64,000 nucleotides of DNA from Boswellia sacra (Eukaryota > Streptophyta > Magnoliopsida > Sapindales > Burseraceae), in the NCBI GenBank assembly GCA_013180625.2, contig SNVD02000483.1, forward strand, positions 1 to 64,000. Reading direction: 5' to 3'. A program made the position numbers and the translations under genes. The first letter of the stretch is position 1; each line of letters starts with the position of its first letter. This document shows, in pieces, positions 42,531 to 54,886 of the stretch. Below the pieces are notes generated by a model that saw only the letters and a list, made by a program, of their open reading frames with translations, was not told the DNA's origin and searched no databases.

Positions 42531-45500
42531 TGGCAATTTTTTGGGCTTCTAATGATGCATCAATAAGCCGATTTACATTAATCTGAATGTCATGTTATTG
42601 CTAAATTCTAGTACATCAAATATGGCACATTGATCATTTCAAAGTCAGTTATGCAAATTAGATTATTGTTTCAAGGCATTGCCTCACCCAAACACAGAAG
42701 CAGGAACTAAATTCTTATGATTTAATTTTCTTCGTATTAGCAAATAACAATAGTATTAGCATAGGACAGAGAATGTGCAATCAATAGGCAGCAGTGAAAG
42801 AATATCTATTTGGTATAATTATTCACACCTGATAATTAGTCACCAAACCTCTATTGGCAGGTTGATCCAGCAATTTGAATATGACAACCTAGAGAAAGAA
42901 TTAAAGAAAAAGAACATAAATGGGCAGCCAGTCTTCCATAACAACATAAATTTCAAATAAAGTGACTTTCAAACCAAATTTTTCAAACTGCATATTATTC
43001 AAAATCTTAATTATGAAACTTAACTTTATACCAAAATTACTAATTGTAGTTACAATTTTATAATCAGTCAATGCAATGTCAGAAATTTTTACGGGTTCCT
43101 CTGCTTTTCTACATATTAGACCAGCATGTCAAAGTGTTTAAATATACCTTTGTAGTTGCATACTCTGCTAAATACCTTCAAAGGGTACTGATATTCATGG
43201 CTATCACTTTTTTCCTATTAATTTGTAGCGGTTAAGGTTGTTATAACAAGCATTTTTTTTTTTTTTGCATTAAACATGGCAGAGATGCCGTCATTAAGTA
43301 GACATGCAGTCAAGTATGAATTCTGAAAGCATTTTTGGTTACAAATACAATATCTATTGTATATGTCAAGTCCAGCCAATTGATAATAAGACCATTATCT
43401 AATGGACTAGTAAATCAAATACTTTCTTATTCCAAATTTCCAATACAAATACAAATAAGTTGTCATGTCCACTACTAAGGAGTATCTAAAGATGTTCAGC
43501 TTAGAGTAACTTCAATTATATATAAAGGAATACTGGATTTTAATGGAAGAAAGATGCAGGTGTCATAGTAGACTGAGAAGAAGAGTAAATGGTGGGCCTT
43601 CTTCTTATCAGTTCCTTATGCTTTAATGAATCTATCTTTGGAATCACTCATCAAAATAGATTTTACTCTTCCTCTGCAATGTCACAACATCAATAATTGA
43701 TCTTGGTGGGATGATTTCAACGGATTAATTTGAACCCAAATATCTTCTACTTAATCCATCCAAGAAAGGACCATTCTTGTCTAGATGCAGGCAACAAATA
43801 GAAATTTTGTCCATTATTTGAACCTAATCGTCTCTTCTTACCTAGAAAGTGGGTAGTATGTCATGCTTCAGACATCATGCATGTAACTAACTCTATATAT
43901 ACTCTTATCAGGAAGTGTTCTGGGTAGGATATAGACAGTACATGAGAAAGAGCACAAGTTCTACAAATTTGTAAGTTAAGAGTTTTGTTCCCAGGAAATG
44001 ACCTTCATTTTGCCACATATACTTTAGCGCCTTATTAACTCTACCTTTTTTGTTTATTTTTGTTAAGCGAGCAGCTTGCAATTTTGGCCATGCTAAACTC
44101 CTCTTGGCCGGAGGACTTAAGCTTGTTCAGTTAGAAATTACTAAAATGATCATTATCCAGAAATGTGTGAAGCTGAAAATAACATTATTCATACCAATTT
44201 TATCATATTCTATGGTATCTCCTTCATATTGGTATTAATAAGCTATCAAATGGCTTGTGGGCAATTTAGTTTAGTTAATAGTCTGGTAGTACTTCTTCCT
44301 TAGAAAATGCTAGTCAAAGGCTCCTTGTAATCTTACCACTCAGAAGAAGGATTAATCAAATGTCTAGAACTGAGGCTAGGGATGAAATCATTACAGGATA
44401 CAAAATCTTCATTCTTATATTAGTTATAGCGTGTTGAATCAGGGACCCAGTTGACAAAACCTCAATAAGTGCTATGGATGGTCAGACAGGTCCTAGGCAG
44501 GCACAATTATCCCAGGTGTAAGACCAAACCATTCATTGCCTAATACAACAAACAAGAAGTGGTGCCCGATCAAAAACACTTTAAGAAAAAGGGTCATTCC
44601 ACCGGAAAGTATCATATCAGAAAGTTAAAATTATAAAATAAAATTAAAATTAAAACTGCTAATTATCTTCATTTGATAATATGCATAAGTTCAGTATCTA
44701 CACCAGCCAGCATGATAAAAAATTCCCTGGCCTAGTAGCCACACACGGGAAGCATGCAGTCCGAAACAAAAATTCTGAGATGTTTGTATTAAATTTACAT
44801 GTATAAAAGTGGAATCCTTACAGGGAAAAGCTATTAGATAAAGGGTAGAATGGAACAAAAGTGCTCACTTATTAATGTGTATATTGACAAGTGGCTTAGT
44901 CCTTTTACAGGATTTGCGTAGCTAGCTGTTCTCACACAATAATTGTCGCTGTTCAAATTAGTCCCACAAGGGACAATCGTAAAAACAAAGAAAAAGTGAA
45001 GGTTGTATATACTCATGACAGTTTCTAGAGGGAGCAAACGAGCTGTGTTGGTCCCAATTTATAGGTGGGAAGCTTTTGTTGGCTTGTTTGTAAATTATAA
45101 CAGATAACGACTTGACAACAGACGGGAAGACATAATGTAACTTAAGAAGAAGGCTAAAAAAATTTTGGCTTGGGTAAAAATAACAGGCTGAAAAAAGGGT
45201 ATTGTATTAATTATAGTGTGAACCAGACAACAAAAAATTTTAGAATTTAAACCTACCAATATCTCATCCATCTTGTACTGTACATAAGAAGAATTATGAA
45301 CTGATACTTATCCTTGTCTCGTCCATATTGATCACTATACGGTCTATTAATTATAGTTTTTTCAGCAATAACTTATATCACAGGTTCGAATCAACCAAAA
45401 ACCAAATTATAAACACATCACATCAACATATATAAAAAAAATGAAAACCTGTGAGTGTTGTTCGTCTCTGCTTTAAGGGGAGGGTGGCTGTGAGTGAATT

Positions 45501-45918
45501 TGCACCCGCGGTCGTGTGACGAAACAAGGAGGTGTGAGATGAGAGAATAAATAGATCCTGGGGGTCGGTGGCTGTGAATGAATCAGTGATTGTTAGATTT
45601 TGGTTTTAAGAAATTATTTGACAAGAGAAAATCACCAACAACAATAAATGTTAGTCCTCGGTAGGAAAACTCCACAGATAAATGTTAAACAACAACAAAC
45701 AGCAACTCAAAATAATGCACGAATCACCATAGTAAGGAATAATTAACATTAACATCTAATTGAAAAATTAACAGAGGAACAAAATACTTGAAAAACAACA
45801 AATTAATAACAAAGTATCATCAGAGATTGAGGCTTACACACTTTCAATTCCCGCCAACAAAGAAATTCAAATTAATAACGATGCATGAATATTAACCTTG
45901 TGACCTTGTAATTTGCAG
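42531..45918. other. Non-coding interior of CACTA 2, no gene recognised
   Basis: AT-rich DNA with short frames only (42775-42960, 44050-44238, minus 44834-45037), none with a known domain. A slightly GC-richer piece at 45470-45580 (repeated 'gtggctgtgagtgaat / gtggctgtgaatgaat') may come from another captured sequence, unidentified. Confidence 0.4.
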
Positions 45919-46311
45919 GTGATAGCTGCAACAAATCGTGTAGATATCCTTGACCCTGCTCTTATGTGTTCTGGTAGATTGGATCGCAAAATTAAGTTCC
46001 CACATCCAAGTGAGGAAGCAAGAGCTAGAATTTTGCAGGTTTCTCTTAGAATTACTTTATTTAATGTATTTGTGCATGTTAGGTTTTTTGTGGAAATCTT
46101 ATGAAAATTTTAAATGATTGATTTTGTAGATCTACTCTAGAAAGATGAATGTACATCCAAATGTCAATTTTGAAGAACTTGCTCGCTCCACTGATGACTT
46201 CAATGGGGCACAGCTGAAGGTTGTTTGTGTTGAAGCAGGCATGAGGATTTCAATGAAGGTATCATCCAGGTTTAGGCTAAGAAGAAAGCAAGCCTAAATT
46301 ATTATGCATAG
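45919..46311 (+). pseudogene. RPT5: Captured 3' end of RPT5 (26S proteasome AAA-ATPase subunit)
   Basis: RPT5 is one of six ATPases of the proteasome base. Exon 45919-46038 reads [20 protein letters not shown] then [20 protein letters not shown], the end of the AAA domain with the Arg-finger region (one Arg changed to Cys). An intron follows (GTTTCT to TTTGTAG, 46039-46129). Exon 46130-46243 reads [20 protein letters not shown] and [13 protein letters not shown]. About 12-13 codons are then deleted with a frameshift. The true ending [20 protein letters not shown], with the C-terminal Tyr-Tyr-Ala that docks in the core particle, follows to the stop at 46309-46311. The retained intron shows capture of genomic DNA. 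Only the last fifth of the gene is here. Confidence 0.93.
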
Positions 46312-47290
46312 AAAAAAACCTTGAGGAGAACACTTGGAAGGTTTTATTCAAGCAACCAAGAAGATAGCAAGCTTTAGGTCAGGAATCTCTGTTCATATAA
46401 GAAGCAAATATGTTTACCTTTTGCTTGCTTTACTATTGTAGTACTTCAATTTAATGTAAACCATGTCATACTTGGAATTTTTAGGATTAAACCATGAGAT
46501 GCTGACAAATGCCTGAGTATTTGAATTAAACAGCTGCTATGTACTCGTAGCATCTCAAATGGATCGTCCAAATTCTTCTCTTATGTTGTGAAATTCTTTG
46601 CTTAGACAAAGTGATACTTGAGAGTTTTTTTTTTTTTTTTTCCAGAATTGCTTTGTCTTTTGACCTGAAGAATCTATATTCTTCAGTGACCTAAAGCTGC
46701 GTGCCAATCATCATGTTTCAGAACAAACTATATAAGATTGTAACCGTAAATAATAAGAGATAAAAAAATTTTAAAAAGTTATCAAGAAAGAACTAATGAC
46801 AGAACATTAGATAGTACCTTCATCAGCCAGAAAAAACAAAAAAATAAAAAAGAGGCTTCATTTCGCTATTTTGTAATGCTTGGCTAATGTGAACAAAGCA
46901 CATTTTAGATAACGTGTTTTAGCCTGTCTGCATTTGAAAATTTCTTCCTTATTGAAAAAAATAATAATAAAATTACAGCTAGATCTATGAAATTTATTAG
47001 ATTGATAAGTCGCAATAATTTTAATTCTAAAAAATAAAAGAAGGACCTTGTTAGATTCATGCATCATCAGCACAAAGTATATAAATTAGCCATTTATATG
47101 GAGTTCATATACATCTCTGTCATGTTCACAAATAAGCCATTTTTATTCATTTCAGCATCTGAAACTCCAGTCACAAAGAGGCCAACAAATGAAAAAATAA
47201 GAGACAGAAGAAATGACGGAACAAAGAAAATGAAAAAAAAATGAAAAAATTACCAGCAAATCCAGTCACAAAGAGGCCGTCAAAACTGGA
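46312..47290. other. Non-coding interior of CACTA 2 after RPT5
   Basis: Begins with what should be RPT5 3' untranslated DNA; the remainder is AT-rich with no gene seen. The minus frame 46858-47073 is low-complexity. Confidence 0.45.
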
Positions 47291-47620
47291 ACGTGGAAAG
47301 TTTTTCAAGCTTTAAATACCCACAACACAAGGACACCGTGGATGACGGAGCAACTAAGTAGTGGTGGCGGGAGCTAAGAGGACTGAAGTCTCTTCGTCCT
47401 CAGTAGTCGGCTGGTCTACGATTCTCTGACTCGTGATGCTCGGCTTGGAGGATAGAACGCAGCTCCACAACAGGCAAGAAGATGAAGCACGACAGCACGA
47501 CAGAAGAAACGAGGTTAAACCAGGGAAGAGAAGCTTCAGGGAAGAAAACGCAAGAGAGATGAGAGGGAGATTGAAAGGAATGGAGGCCAAATTCTCGCGG
47601 TTAGGGTAAAATTGATTTGG
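47291..47620 (-). other. GC-richer leader-like segment near the right end of CACTA 2
   Basis: On the minus strand this is CT-rich (tctctctt, cttcttcc), like the 5' leader of a plant gene. A frame at 47590-47354 starts with a valid ATG (MASIPFNLPLISLAFSSLKL) but has no known domain. It may be the transcribed leader of the transposase genes or a captured first exon. Confidence 0.35.
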
Positions 47621-47629
47621 GGGTTTTTG

Positions 47630-47745
47630 GCCTCTTATACGACGGTTTCAAAACCGCCGTAGAAAGCGCTGTGCGTGGACCTTTTACGTCGGTTTTTAAA
47701 AACCGCCGCAGATGGGCGCAGTATAAGGGCACCCTTCTTGTAGTG
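47630..47745. repeat. Right subterminal and terminal repeat of CACTA 2
   Basis: Contains TTATACGACGGTTTCAAAACCGCCGTA and TTACGTCGGTTTTTAAAAACCGCCGCA, the same palindromes as at 33890-34300, then the CACTA terminus and TSD AAT (47746-47748). Confidence 0.88.
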
Positions 47746-47748
47746 AAT

Positions 47749-49578
47749 GTGAATACTAAGCATTTTGTATATTAATGTTTCGTGACTTATGATCTAATAT
47801 TAGATATACTACTTTCATTGAGATTCCTATATGGCTTATAACAACATATTACAGTAACATATCAACATCAAAGTTACTAGAATTTGCTTCAACAAGGTAC
47901 ACAAATACCTTGCCATTGCTGGACAAAACAAGCAAGAAATAGAGACAAAATTTTGACGACAATGATCATGCTTTAAAAGGGATAATTAGATGTCATCAAA
48001 CAAAGATGATAACGTCAACTTTGTTGTAGCTACATGCAACAATAGCTCCATAAACCTAATTGTTATTTGGACAGTCATGCCAATGTTTGCTGAAGGTGAA
48101 GCAAACTTGAATCAACTCAATGGTTTAATATCATATTTAGATGCTAGGCTTAGATAACAGTTTTAGACCTGAAAATCAATTAACTATTAAGGCATAACTA
48201 TGAACATTAAGAATGTATTTGAAAGTTGGGACTGGACTGTAGATAGTATTGTCTAGTGTTATCTTATATTTAGTGTAATATGGGATTTAACTATATTAGT
48301 ATATAATAAATTTTTTAAAAATCAATTTCAAATATAAACTAATTTAATTTTATTCAAGTTTAATTTATTATTACATCATTTTTATAGTTAATTAAACATT
48401 TAAATATATTTTTAAATATATTTATTTAAAAAATATTATTTTATTAAAATAGGTATTTTTAATATGAATTTAATAATATTTTATTTTACTATTATCTTAT
48501 ATTTTAATTATAATATTATGAATTATAATAAAAATAAAAAATTCGTAATATTATTAAAAATAAAATATTTATAATAAAAATCATTTTTAGTACATAATTA
48601 AATATTTATGTATAGTAAAAATTATATTTATTTCAAAATTATTGAATATTACTATTTTATTAAAAAATAAGTATTTTTAATATTATTTAATATAAGTTTA
48701 GTAATATTTAATTTTATTTATTATTATATTATATTTTCATTGCAATATAAGTTCAAAAATTAATATTATTTTAATTAAGTAAATTATATTATTTTTATCA
48801 TTTATTTTATTTTTATTACATAATAATTCCAAATTAATATTAATTTTGTTATTTTTTGCTTATTTTGATATTATTACATTCATATTTGTTTTAAAATATT
48901 TTATAACTTATTAATCTTAGTATTTTTAATTTTTAAATGCTTGTTCGAATCTTGGGACTCCTTATCCCATGTAAACACATGGGACTCCTTGTCCCATGAG
49001 TTGAGGAAAAGACGATAAGATTGGGACTCATGTTAATCCAATCCTAATTTTAAAAAATTGTTCCAAATAGCAAACTAGTATAAGGAGTCCTAAATAATAG
49101 TCCAATCTCACCACTAGCCCGGTTCCCAAAATTGCCCTAAGAGATTTCACAAGCACAAACTATGGCTGTCCACTTACAGTTAATACAAAAATGAATAAAT
49201 GGTCAAGACACAACATTGAGAGCAACTTCAAACAGAAGTGTATGTTGTTCTGCTTTGCAAATTAGTACATACAACTTGTTTACCTTGCTTAAACTAATCC
49301 TATGCTGGTGCTGTCTCTGGCGATAAACTTATAAATTTCCAAATTTTACTAGTGTCAAAGATACCAAGATTTATATATTGAAAAAAGAAAAAAAGAAAAT
49401 GATAATCATAATCATAATAACTAAAATAACTTTTATTTTCAATTTTATGGCAGCAAACATTACTAAAACTATTGAAATTCAAAAGTAAAACCAGAAAAAT
49501 AGTGAATATATTAATTATTAGCAAAAATATATTAACAGAAACAAGTCACTGACATCAGGATTGTGAATCATATATCGC
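47749..49578. other. AT-rich non-coding flank, with a possible MITE
   Basis: No gene is seen. 48211-49137 is exceptionally AT-rich and lies between two TAA triplets. Its edges (GAATGTATTTGAAAGTTGGG; inverted GGGCAATTTTGGGAACCGGG) are weakly similar, so it might be a Harbinger-type MITE, but I would not rely on it. The rest flanks the 3' end of the demethylase pseudogene. Confidence 0.35.
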
Positions 49579-49655
49579 TTACTTTACGATCTTATCAAAA
49601 GCTCCATCCATTACATACAGTCATTTTCTTCACCTACATCAGACGGTAGTAGTAA

Positions 49656-50435
49656 GATGTTACGATCCACATTGACTAAATATGGAATTAGTTGGTGGTG
49701 TTGCTAGGATCCCACATCGATTAAGTATGGAATTAGTTTGTGACTTATAAGCCTATGGGCACCCTCCCTTTACAAGCCGGGTTTTAAAGGTGAGTTCTAC
49801 TCATAGGTTTGTAACAATTGGTATCAGAGCTAGCCCACGCGAGGCCTATGTTGTGGAGGGGGTGACTTAGAAAGGCTAGAGTGGGTCGCTGTTGATGTCA
49901 GTGTCAAAAGCGTGGTAGTATTCGATCCACATCAACTAAGTATGGGATTAGTTGGTGGCAAATGATACATGGGGTTATCAAATGATACATAGTGTGATAC
50001 AGTCAAAACAAAGTATTGTAGTAAAAAAAAAAGGATACCTTGGATACGGGTAGACTCATCACCGAATTCTCTATCATCTCATTTTCCATTTCATTTACTT
50101 GGTTTATTTTTGTTATAGTATAAACATGGTGGTTAGAAATCCTTTATTTTTTCAATTCAATCGCTCTTTTGATTTTGGGAAAAAAAAAATCACTTTATCA
50201 ATATACTGCTTCTTCTACACATTCATCTCCAACCCATAAAAGGGACCTTCTACACATTCATCTCCAACCCATAAAAGGGACGAACTAATAGTTAGGACTC
50301 ATTCAAAAATCGATAATCTACTCATGGGAAAACCTTTCCCCACATTATGAACTAATATCTTTTTAACGTTTAATTAGATCGGGTAATCATTCAAATTAAA
50401 TTACGGGTTTTTAAAGGTGAGTTCTACCATAGGTT
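49656..50435 (+). mobile_element. TRIM-like short LTR element in a demethylase intron
   Basis: TGTTACGATCCACATTGACT... and TGCTAGGATCCCACATCGAT... (49656 and 49702) open a short LTR that ends GGTTTGTAACA at 49816. TGGTATCAGAGC, a perfect Met-tRNA primer site, follows at 49819-49830. About 85 bp of internal sequence leads to a second LTR start (ATTCGATCCACATCAACTAA, 49920). Its end (AAAGGTGAGTTCTACCATAG, then GTTTATAACA) appears only at about 50415, so the second LTR is split by some 430 bp of foreign DNA. It codes for nothing. Confidence 0.7.
50212..50281. repeat. Perfect tandem duplication of 35 bp
   Basis: CTTCTACACATTCATCTCCA followed by ACCCATAAAAGGGAC occurs twice without a gap (50212-50246, 50247-50281). 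It lies in the foreign DNA that splits the TRIM-like second LTR. Confidence 0.9.
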
Positions 50436-50439
50436 TATA

Positions 50440-51120
50440 ACATAAGAACAGTCACGTTTAGAGCAAATACATTGGCATGCTTAAAAATAATATAAAATCT
50501 ACAATTGATAACTTCTATAGGTACCCCGACATCATGCATGCCAAATCAGCATAAACAAAAACAGGTAGGTTGAAGTGGACCGCAATATTACATATCCAAG
50601 CATGTATAGCACAAAAAGAAATGCATGCAACAAAGTGAGTACAATGGAAAATAATGCAACCACCTTATATCAAGCAGGTTATCGTACTACATTGGTAGTT
50701 GCTACATCGACATGTGTAAAATGTGAAAGGTTTGAATAAAGAGAAATTTTTACAGCAATTGCAGAAAGGAAATGGAAGAGGACATCAATGGTAATCCATA
50801 AATCATTATTAAGAAATAAAGGTTAAAATCTATAATGTATTGTTATTATAAACAGTCGAATTAAAACCATGGACCATCCAACTAAAAGGTGAAAAGATTT
50901 ACTAAAATAATACAGACCTTTAAGAATCAAACACTATTTTCTCTTAAATTCCAAATTACTCATAAGCGATCACTATGGTAAAATTAAAAAAAAATAAAAT
51001 AAAGCATGAATAATTTTCTTGTTTCGTAGTCCCAATTCCAAAATACTCATATCAGAACATTAATTGAAAGTCATTGATGCAGATTCAGTCAACATTAAAT
51101 CAAAGGTTAAAATGAAGTAC
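50440..51120. other. Demethylase intron, AT-rich
   Basis: No other element or gene seen. Donor GTACTTC of the exon at 51121-51228 lies at its right end. Confidence 0.5.
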
Positions 51121-51228
51121 CTCCAACTTATCCTCTTTAGCCCAATGATCAGGGGGAAGTAAACGGAATTCCTCCATCAAACGAAAACACTCACCGACAT
51201 TTTCAGGATAAACAAAGCCAAGTGCAAC

Positions 51229-52148
51229 CTTCATGTGAAAACAAGAGCATTAGATACATTTAAACCTACATTAATTGACTGGTCCTATAACCCTAATCAA
51301 TTACAGCTTGATATGCTTAAAAGTTATACTATTTTGATGATATACTGCAAAAGTCTCTAATATAAAACAAGAATGTCATAGGACCCATTTTCCGTATTAC
51401 AACTTCTAAACTACATATTTGGACAAACTGCAACAACTTTCTTGAACTATTTCCGTGTGTACATCTGAGGAGAGATATCATGAAAGCCCCAAGCCAGCTT
51501 GATCCACAGGATTTTGGCAACATTAACGTCTCACAGACTTGACACTACTGTCTAAAAGTCAATAAAGGGATTCCTTTACAGGCTTTTGATCATACCAAAA
51601 TTTCCCATTCTTCAGCATTTGCAGATTTATGGCAACTGAAAAAGCCATTATAAAAGAGCAACGCTAGGATAGGCCTAAAAGCACGTCTGCTTACACTCAG
51701 CAAAGGGTAATCCATTTTTTGAAAGATCCTAGCTTCCATGTTATGAAAATTCTGGTGCATCTTTGAGATACTTAAAACAACCAAAAACCAGAGTACAAAC
51801 TAATAATCAAGAACTCTAGTGTAACACAAAGAGACAAAACAAAGTCACTGGGTAATGAACTTTCATTTTGCATCCATAGACTAAATTGTAAATATTTAGG
51901 ATGTAAAAGATCACATGAAATAAGGTCAAACAAAAATAGGCTACCAATAAAAGAATCATGAATAGAGACAGAACACATAATTTGAGCAACAAAAATATCC
52001 AAGAGTTGCATTAATCAAATTCATGACATCTTGTTCACTAGATATTTTCTAGAGAATTAATACTGTCTCACAACATAATAATGATCTCATAAAGATAAAA
52101 TTTTGTATTGGCCAGAGTAATTAAAAAAAAGTACTGAAATTAATTTAC
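51229..52148. other. Demethylase intron
   Basis: Holds small minus frames of 64-79 codons with no domain; none looks real. Confidence 0.5.
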
Positions 52149-52395
52149 CTTAAGGTTCCTGACTTGATGCGGACATCCTGCAGGAATGAAAACAGCCTCT
52201 CCAATCTTCTGAATGAACGTCCAGGGTTCAATTCCTAGTGATTGCATATAACCATATTAACAATAATTGAAGAATAGAAGCTGTAATTTAAACAATTCTC
52301 CAGTATTAATATATTTTGCATACTGTATTCTTGCTTTAGCTTTGCTTTATGCTCAAAGTGAGGTAAAATATCTCATCATGTATAGGATGAACAAC

Positions 52396-53232
52396 CTATG
52401 CCACCAAAACAAGCAATAAAATGGTGAAACATTAATTTGTTAATACATGAACAAAGCAACGCAAATCACTTCAGAACATAGGCTTAGCATCTGAACATAA
52501 GGTTTAAAAAAATAATATCACCTCAAAAATTTTCTTCACAAGATATTATATAATCAACAGTTAAGGTTTAACAGGCTTCCACGGTAATCGGAATCCCTAT
52601 CCCAATATGCATGGGACCCTCCAACCATGCCTTTCACGGTGCTTATGACACCAAGAGAGGTAACAAAAATATGTTTTAGACAGCATTCACAAAAATCCTC
52701 TTTATTCCCCACAGCATTAGGCTACGCTTCACTTGAAAAAGTGGAACAAATCACCAGGAAAATTCAAACATAGCTAAGTTTTGTTCGCAATGGCTCAGCA
52801 ACAAATAAATTCCAATTTCTCATTGCCATCAGTACAAGATTTAGAAAACCAACATCCTTAATCAAGAGCTAACTTAGCTGACAAACATTTTTTTTCCTTT
52901 TTATATTTATTATTTATTTTATTTTATTATATTTGGCTATGAAACAAATATTAGAGACAGGAATATGAAAGGCTGAGACCTGCAGTCACTTAATATAAGT
53001 CAACAACCATTATAACACATTAATCAAGAGATTTATCAATTAGTAATATAATATAATAATAAAAGAGAACTTCAAGCACATCCTAAAATTTAGAAAACCA
53101 TTAAATGCTCTTCTTATATGAATCAGTTATCAGTATAATGCATGAATCAACATATCACAGTTCTACCAGTAACATAATATAATAGACAGAATGAGCACTC
53201 CAATCGCATTATATAATTTAGCAAGCAGTTAC
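52396..53232. other. Demethylase intron
   Basis: AT-rich, non-coding; no element boundaries found. Confidence 0.5.
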
Positions 53233-53619
53233 CTGCTGTATTTGAAAACAATGAATATGTTTGAATTCTCTAAAATGCTTCATAAGATACTCCTGCAGCC
53301 TAGGAACATCTTGTCTCTGGCAAATGTCCTAGATAGCACCACCATCACCTGATTCTAACTCATTTTTAGAAATATCAGATGGTCCACCACTGTCCCAACT
53401 CCTACTTTGATCTGTTATTGCCTCTGCATGGGGGTCATCCAACCTAGAATCACAGGTTTGCCTCTCTTGTGGAACAAAAATAACACCACCATCTCGATCA
53501 TCACACGTGCCACCAGACTTCTTATCCTTTGCAGGTTAACCACGCGACATATCGTGGAAATTTTGGTCTACAGAGTGATTGACATCGAACATTTCCATTT
53601 GCACTACAAGAATTTTTTA

Positions 53620-54330
53620 CATATTTGTCACTTTATAACTTTTTTATTTGGCCTTTTTTTAAAAAGTGAGAAATATAACATTGGCCTGAAAGTCAAACCT
53701 GCCTATTCATCTTATTTGTCACTTTTGTCTTTATTCAATCAAATATTTATCATATTTTTATAAAAATGTGACAATTATATGAATATGTAATTTTTTCCAT
53801 TTCCTTCTCACATTTTTCATCTTCTCTTTCAAGCATTATGAATATAATATTTTAAACTTCAATAAGTAGAGAAATAAAAAATCTCAAAATAGTAATTAAA
53901 TAACACAATTTTATGTTTTAATATTTAATTAAAAATAATTTTTAAAAATATTTAAATAAAAGATAATATTTTTGTATAAATTAAAAAATAAATTTTTAAA
54001 AACAAATCAATAAGAAGTAAATTTTTAAACATGTAAATTGTATGAAATAAATAAATTATTTTATACTTTCAAAGTGATTAAAATCACATTTTTTAATTTT
54101 TTGATAAAAATTAAGAAATTAAAAATCTTGAATAAAATCTTATTTTGAAATAATATAACATTTGTGCTGAAGTAAAAATTATTATAATTTATTTTAGAAA
54201 TTAAATAAAAACAATTAATGTTTATAAAAATAAAAAAAACTAAAACATATATATGGATATTTAAAATATCTCATGTGTCACAATTTTATTGGTTAATAAA
54301 GTTTTAAACATACACATGTGTTACACTTCA
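53620..54330. other. AT-rich left subterminal region of CACTA 3
   Basis: Short motifs TTTGTCAC, AAGTGA and AAATGTGACAA recur in the first 200 bp and may be the left subterminal repeats. The rest is AT-rich with no gene. Confidence 0.5.
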
Positions 54331-54886
54331 TAAAACCCATTTGCCATAAACCTAAATTAACCCTAAAATCATTTTCTCTTCTCTTCACCCTTTCACGCCT
54401 CCACCCTTCCACGACCTCTCTCTCCCCCAAAACAGTCCACTCTCTCCTTTCTTTTCTCCTCCCAAATTGCGGCTTGGAGTTTCGGATCGGGTAGATCGAG
54501 TTCTTGAGGTAACACATGTAGGCCGAGACGGGAGATTCGGTCGCGGTGTGTACAACCCAAAAAGGCGAAAGAGGGGATAGAGGAGTGGTGGGCTGTTGTA
54601 TGAGGTTTCCGCCATTGTTGTTGGTATTGGAGGGGATGGTGGTGGGGTGGTTAGAGGGAGGGATTGGGGGTTCCGCTGCTGACATGTGCGGGGGAGATCG
54701 TAAAATCCACCACGGGCGTAAGATTATCACCAGCAATGCTTATGTCACGGTCGCTTGTGTCTCTCTTAAGACAAACTTCAATCAACCTAAAAACAGATCC
54801 CCATTTGAGAATCTGAGCAACAAACCCAGATAGAAGATCCAATCCACCAAAATTTTGTTTTTTTTTTTAATTTAAAATTCACTGAA
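54331..54886 (+). other. Leader-like region upstream of the HPGT fragment
   Basis: A CT-rich stretch (54370-54470), then GC-richer DNA with frames on both strands (minus 54736-54293; plus 54546-54833) that have no known domain. It may be the promoter and 5' untranslated part captured together with HPGT, or another captured first exon. Confidence 0.4.

Larger units (their letters stand above)
33874..47745 (-). mobile_element. CACTA (En/Spm) element 2, 13.9 kb, with TNP2 and TNPA-like genes and captured RPT5
   Basis: The right end is the inverted form of CACTACAAGAAGGGTGCCC (47727-47745), followed by AAT. The left end reads CAGTACAACATGGAAAGCC at 33874, preceded by AAT, so the TSD matches while the left terminal repeat is mutated (about 12 of 19 bases kept). 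Both ends carry the same palindrome-rich subterminal motif (ACGGCGGTTT / AAACCGCCGT). TNP2 and TNPA-like genes run leftwards from about 40.9 kb. The right 5 kb holds non-coding DNA, a tandem array and a captured proteasome gene tail. The mutated left end and broken genes suggest it is now immobile. Confidence 0.85.

Noticed and set aside
53602..53640. CACTACAAG at 53602 as the end of a different element from the right end at 60819
   Set aside because: The TTG duplication on both sides and the shared CATATTTG after the terminus tie the two ends together. The demethylase exon also continues exactly across the pair.
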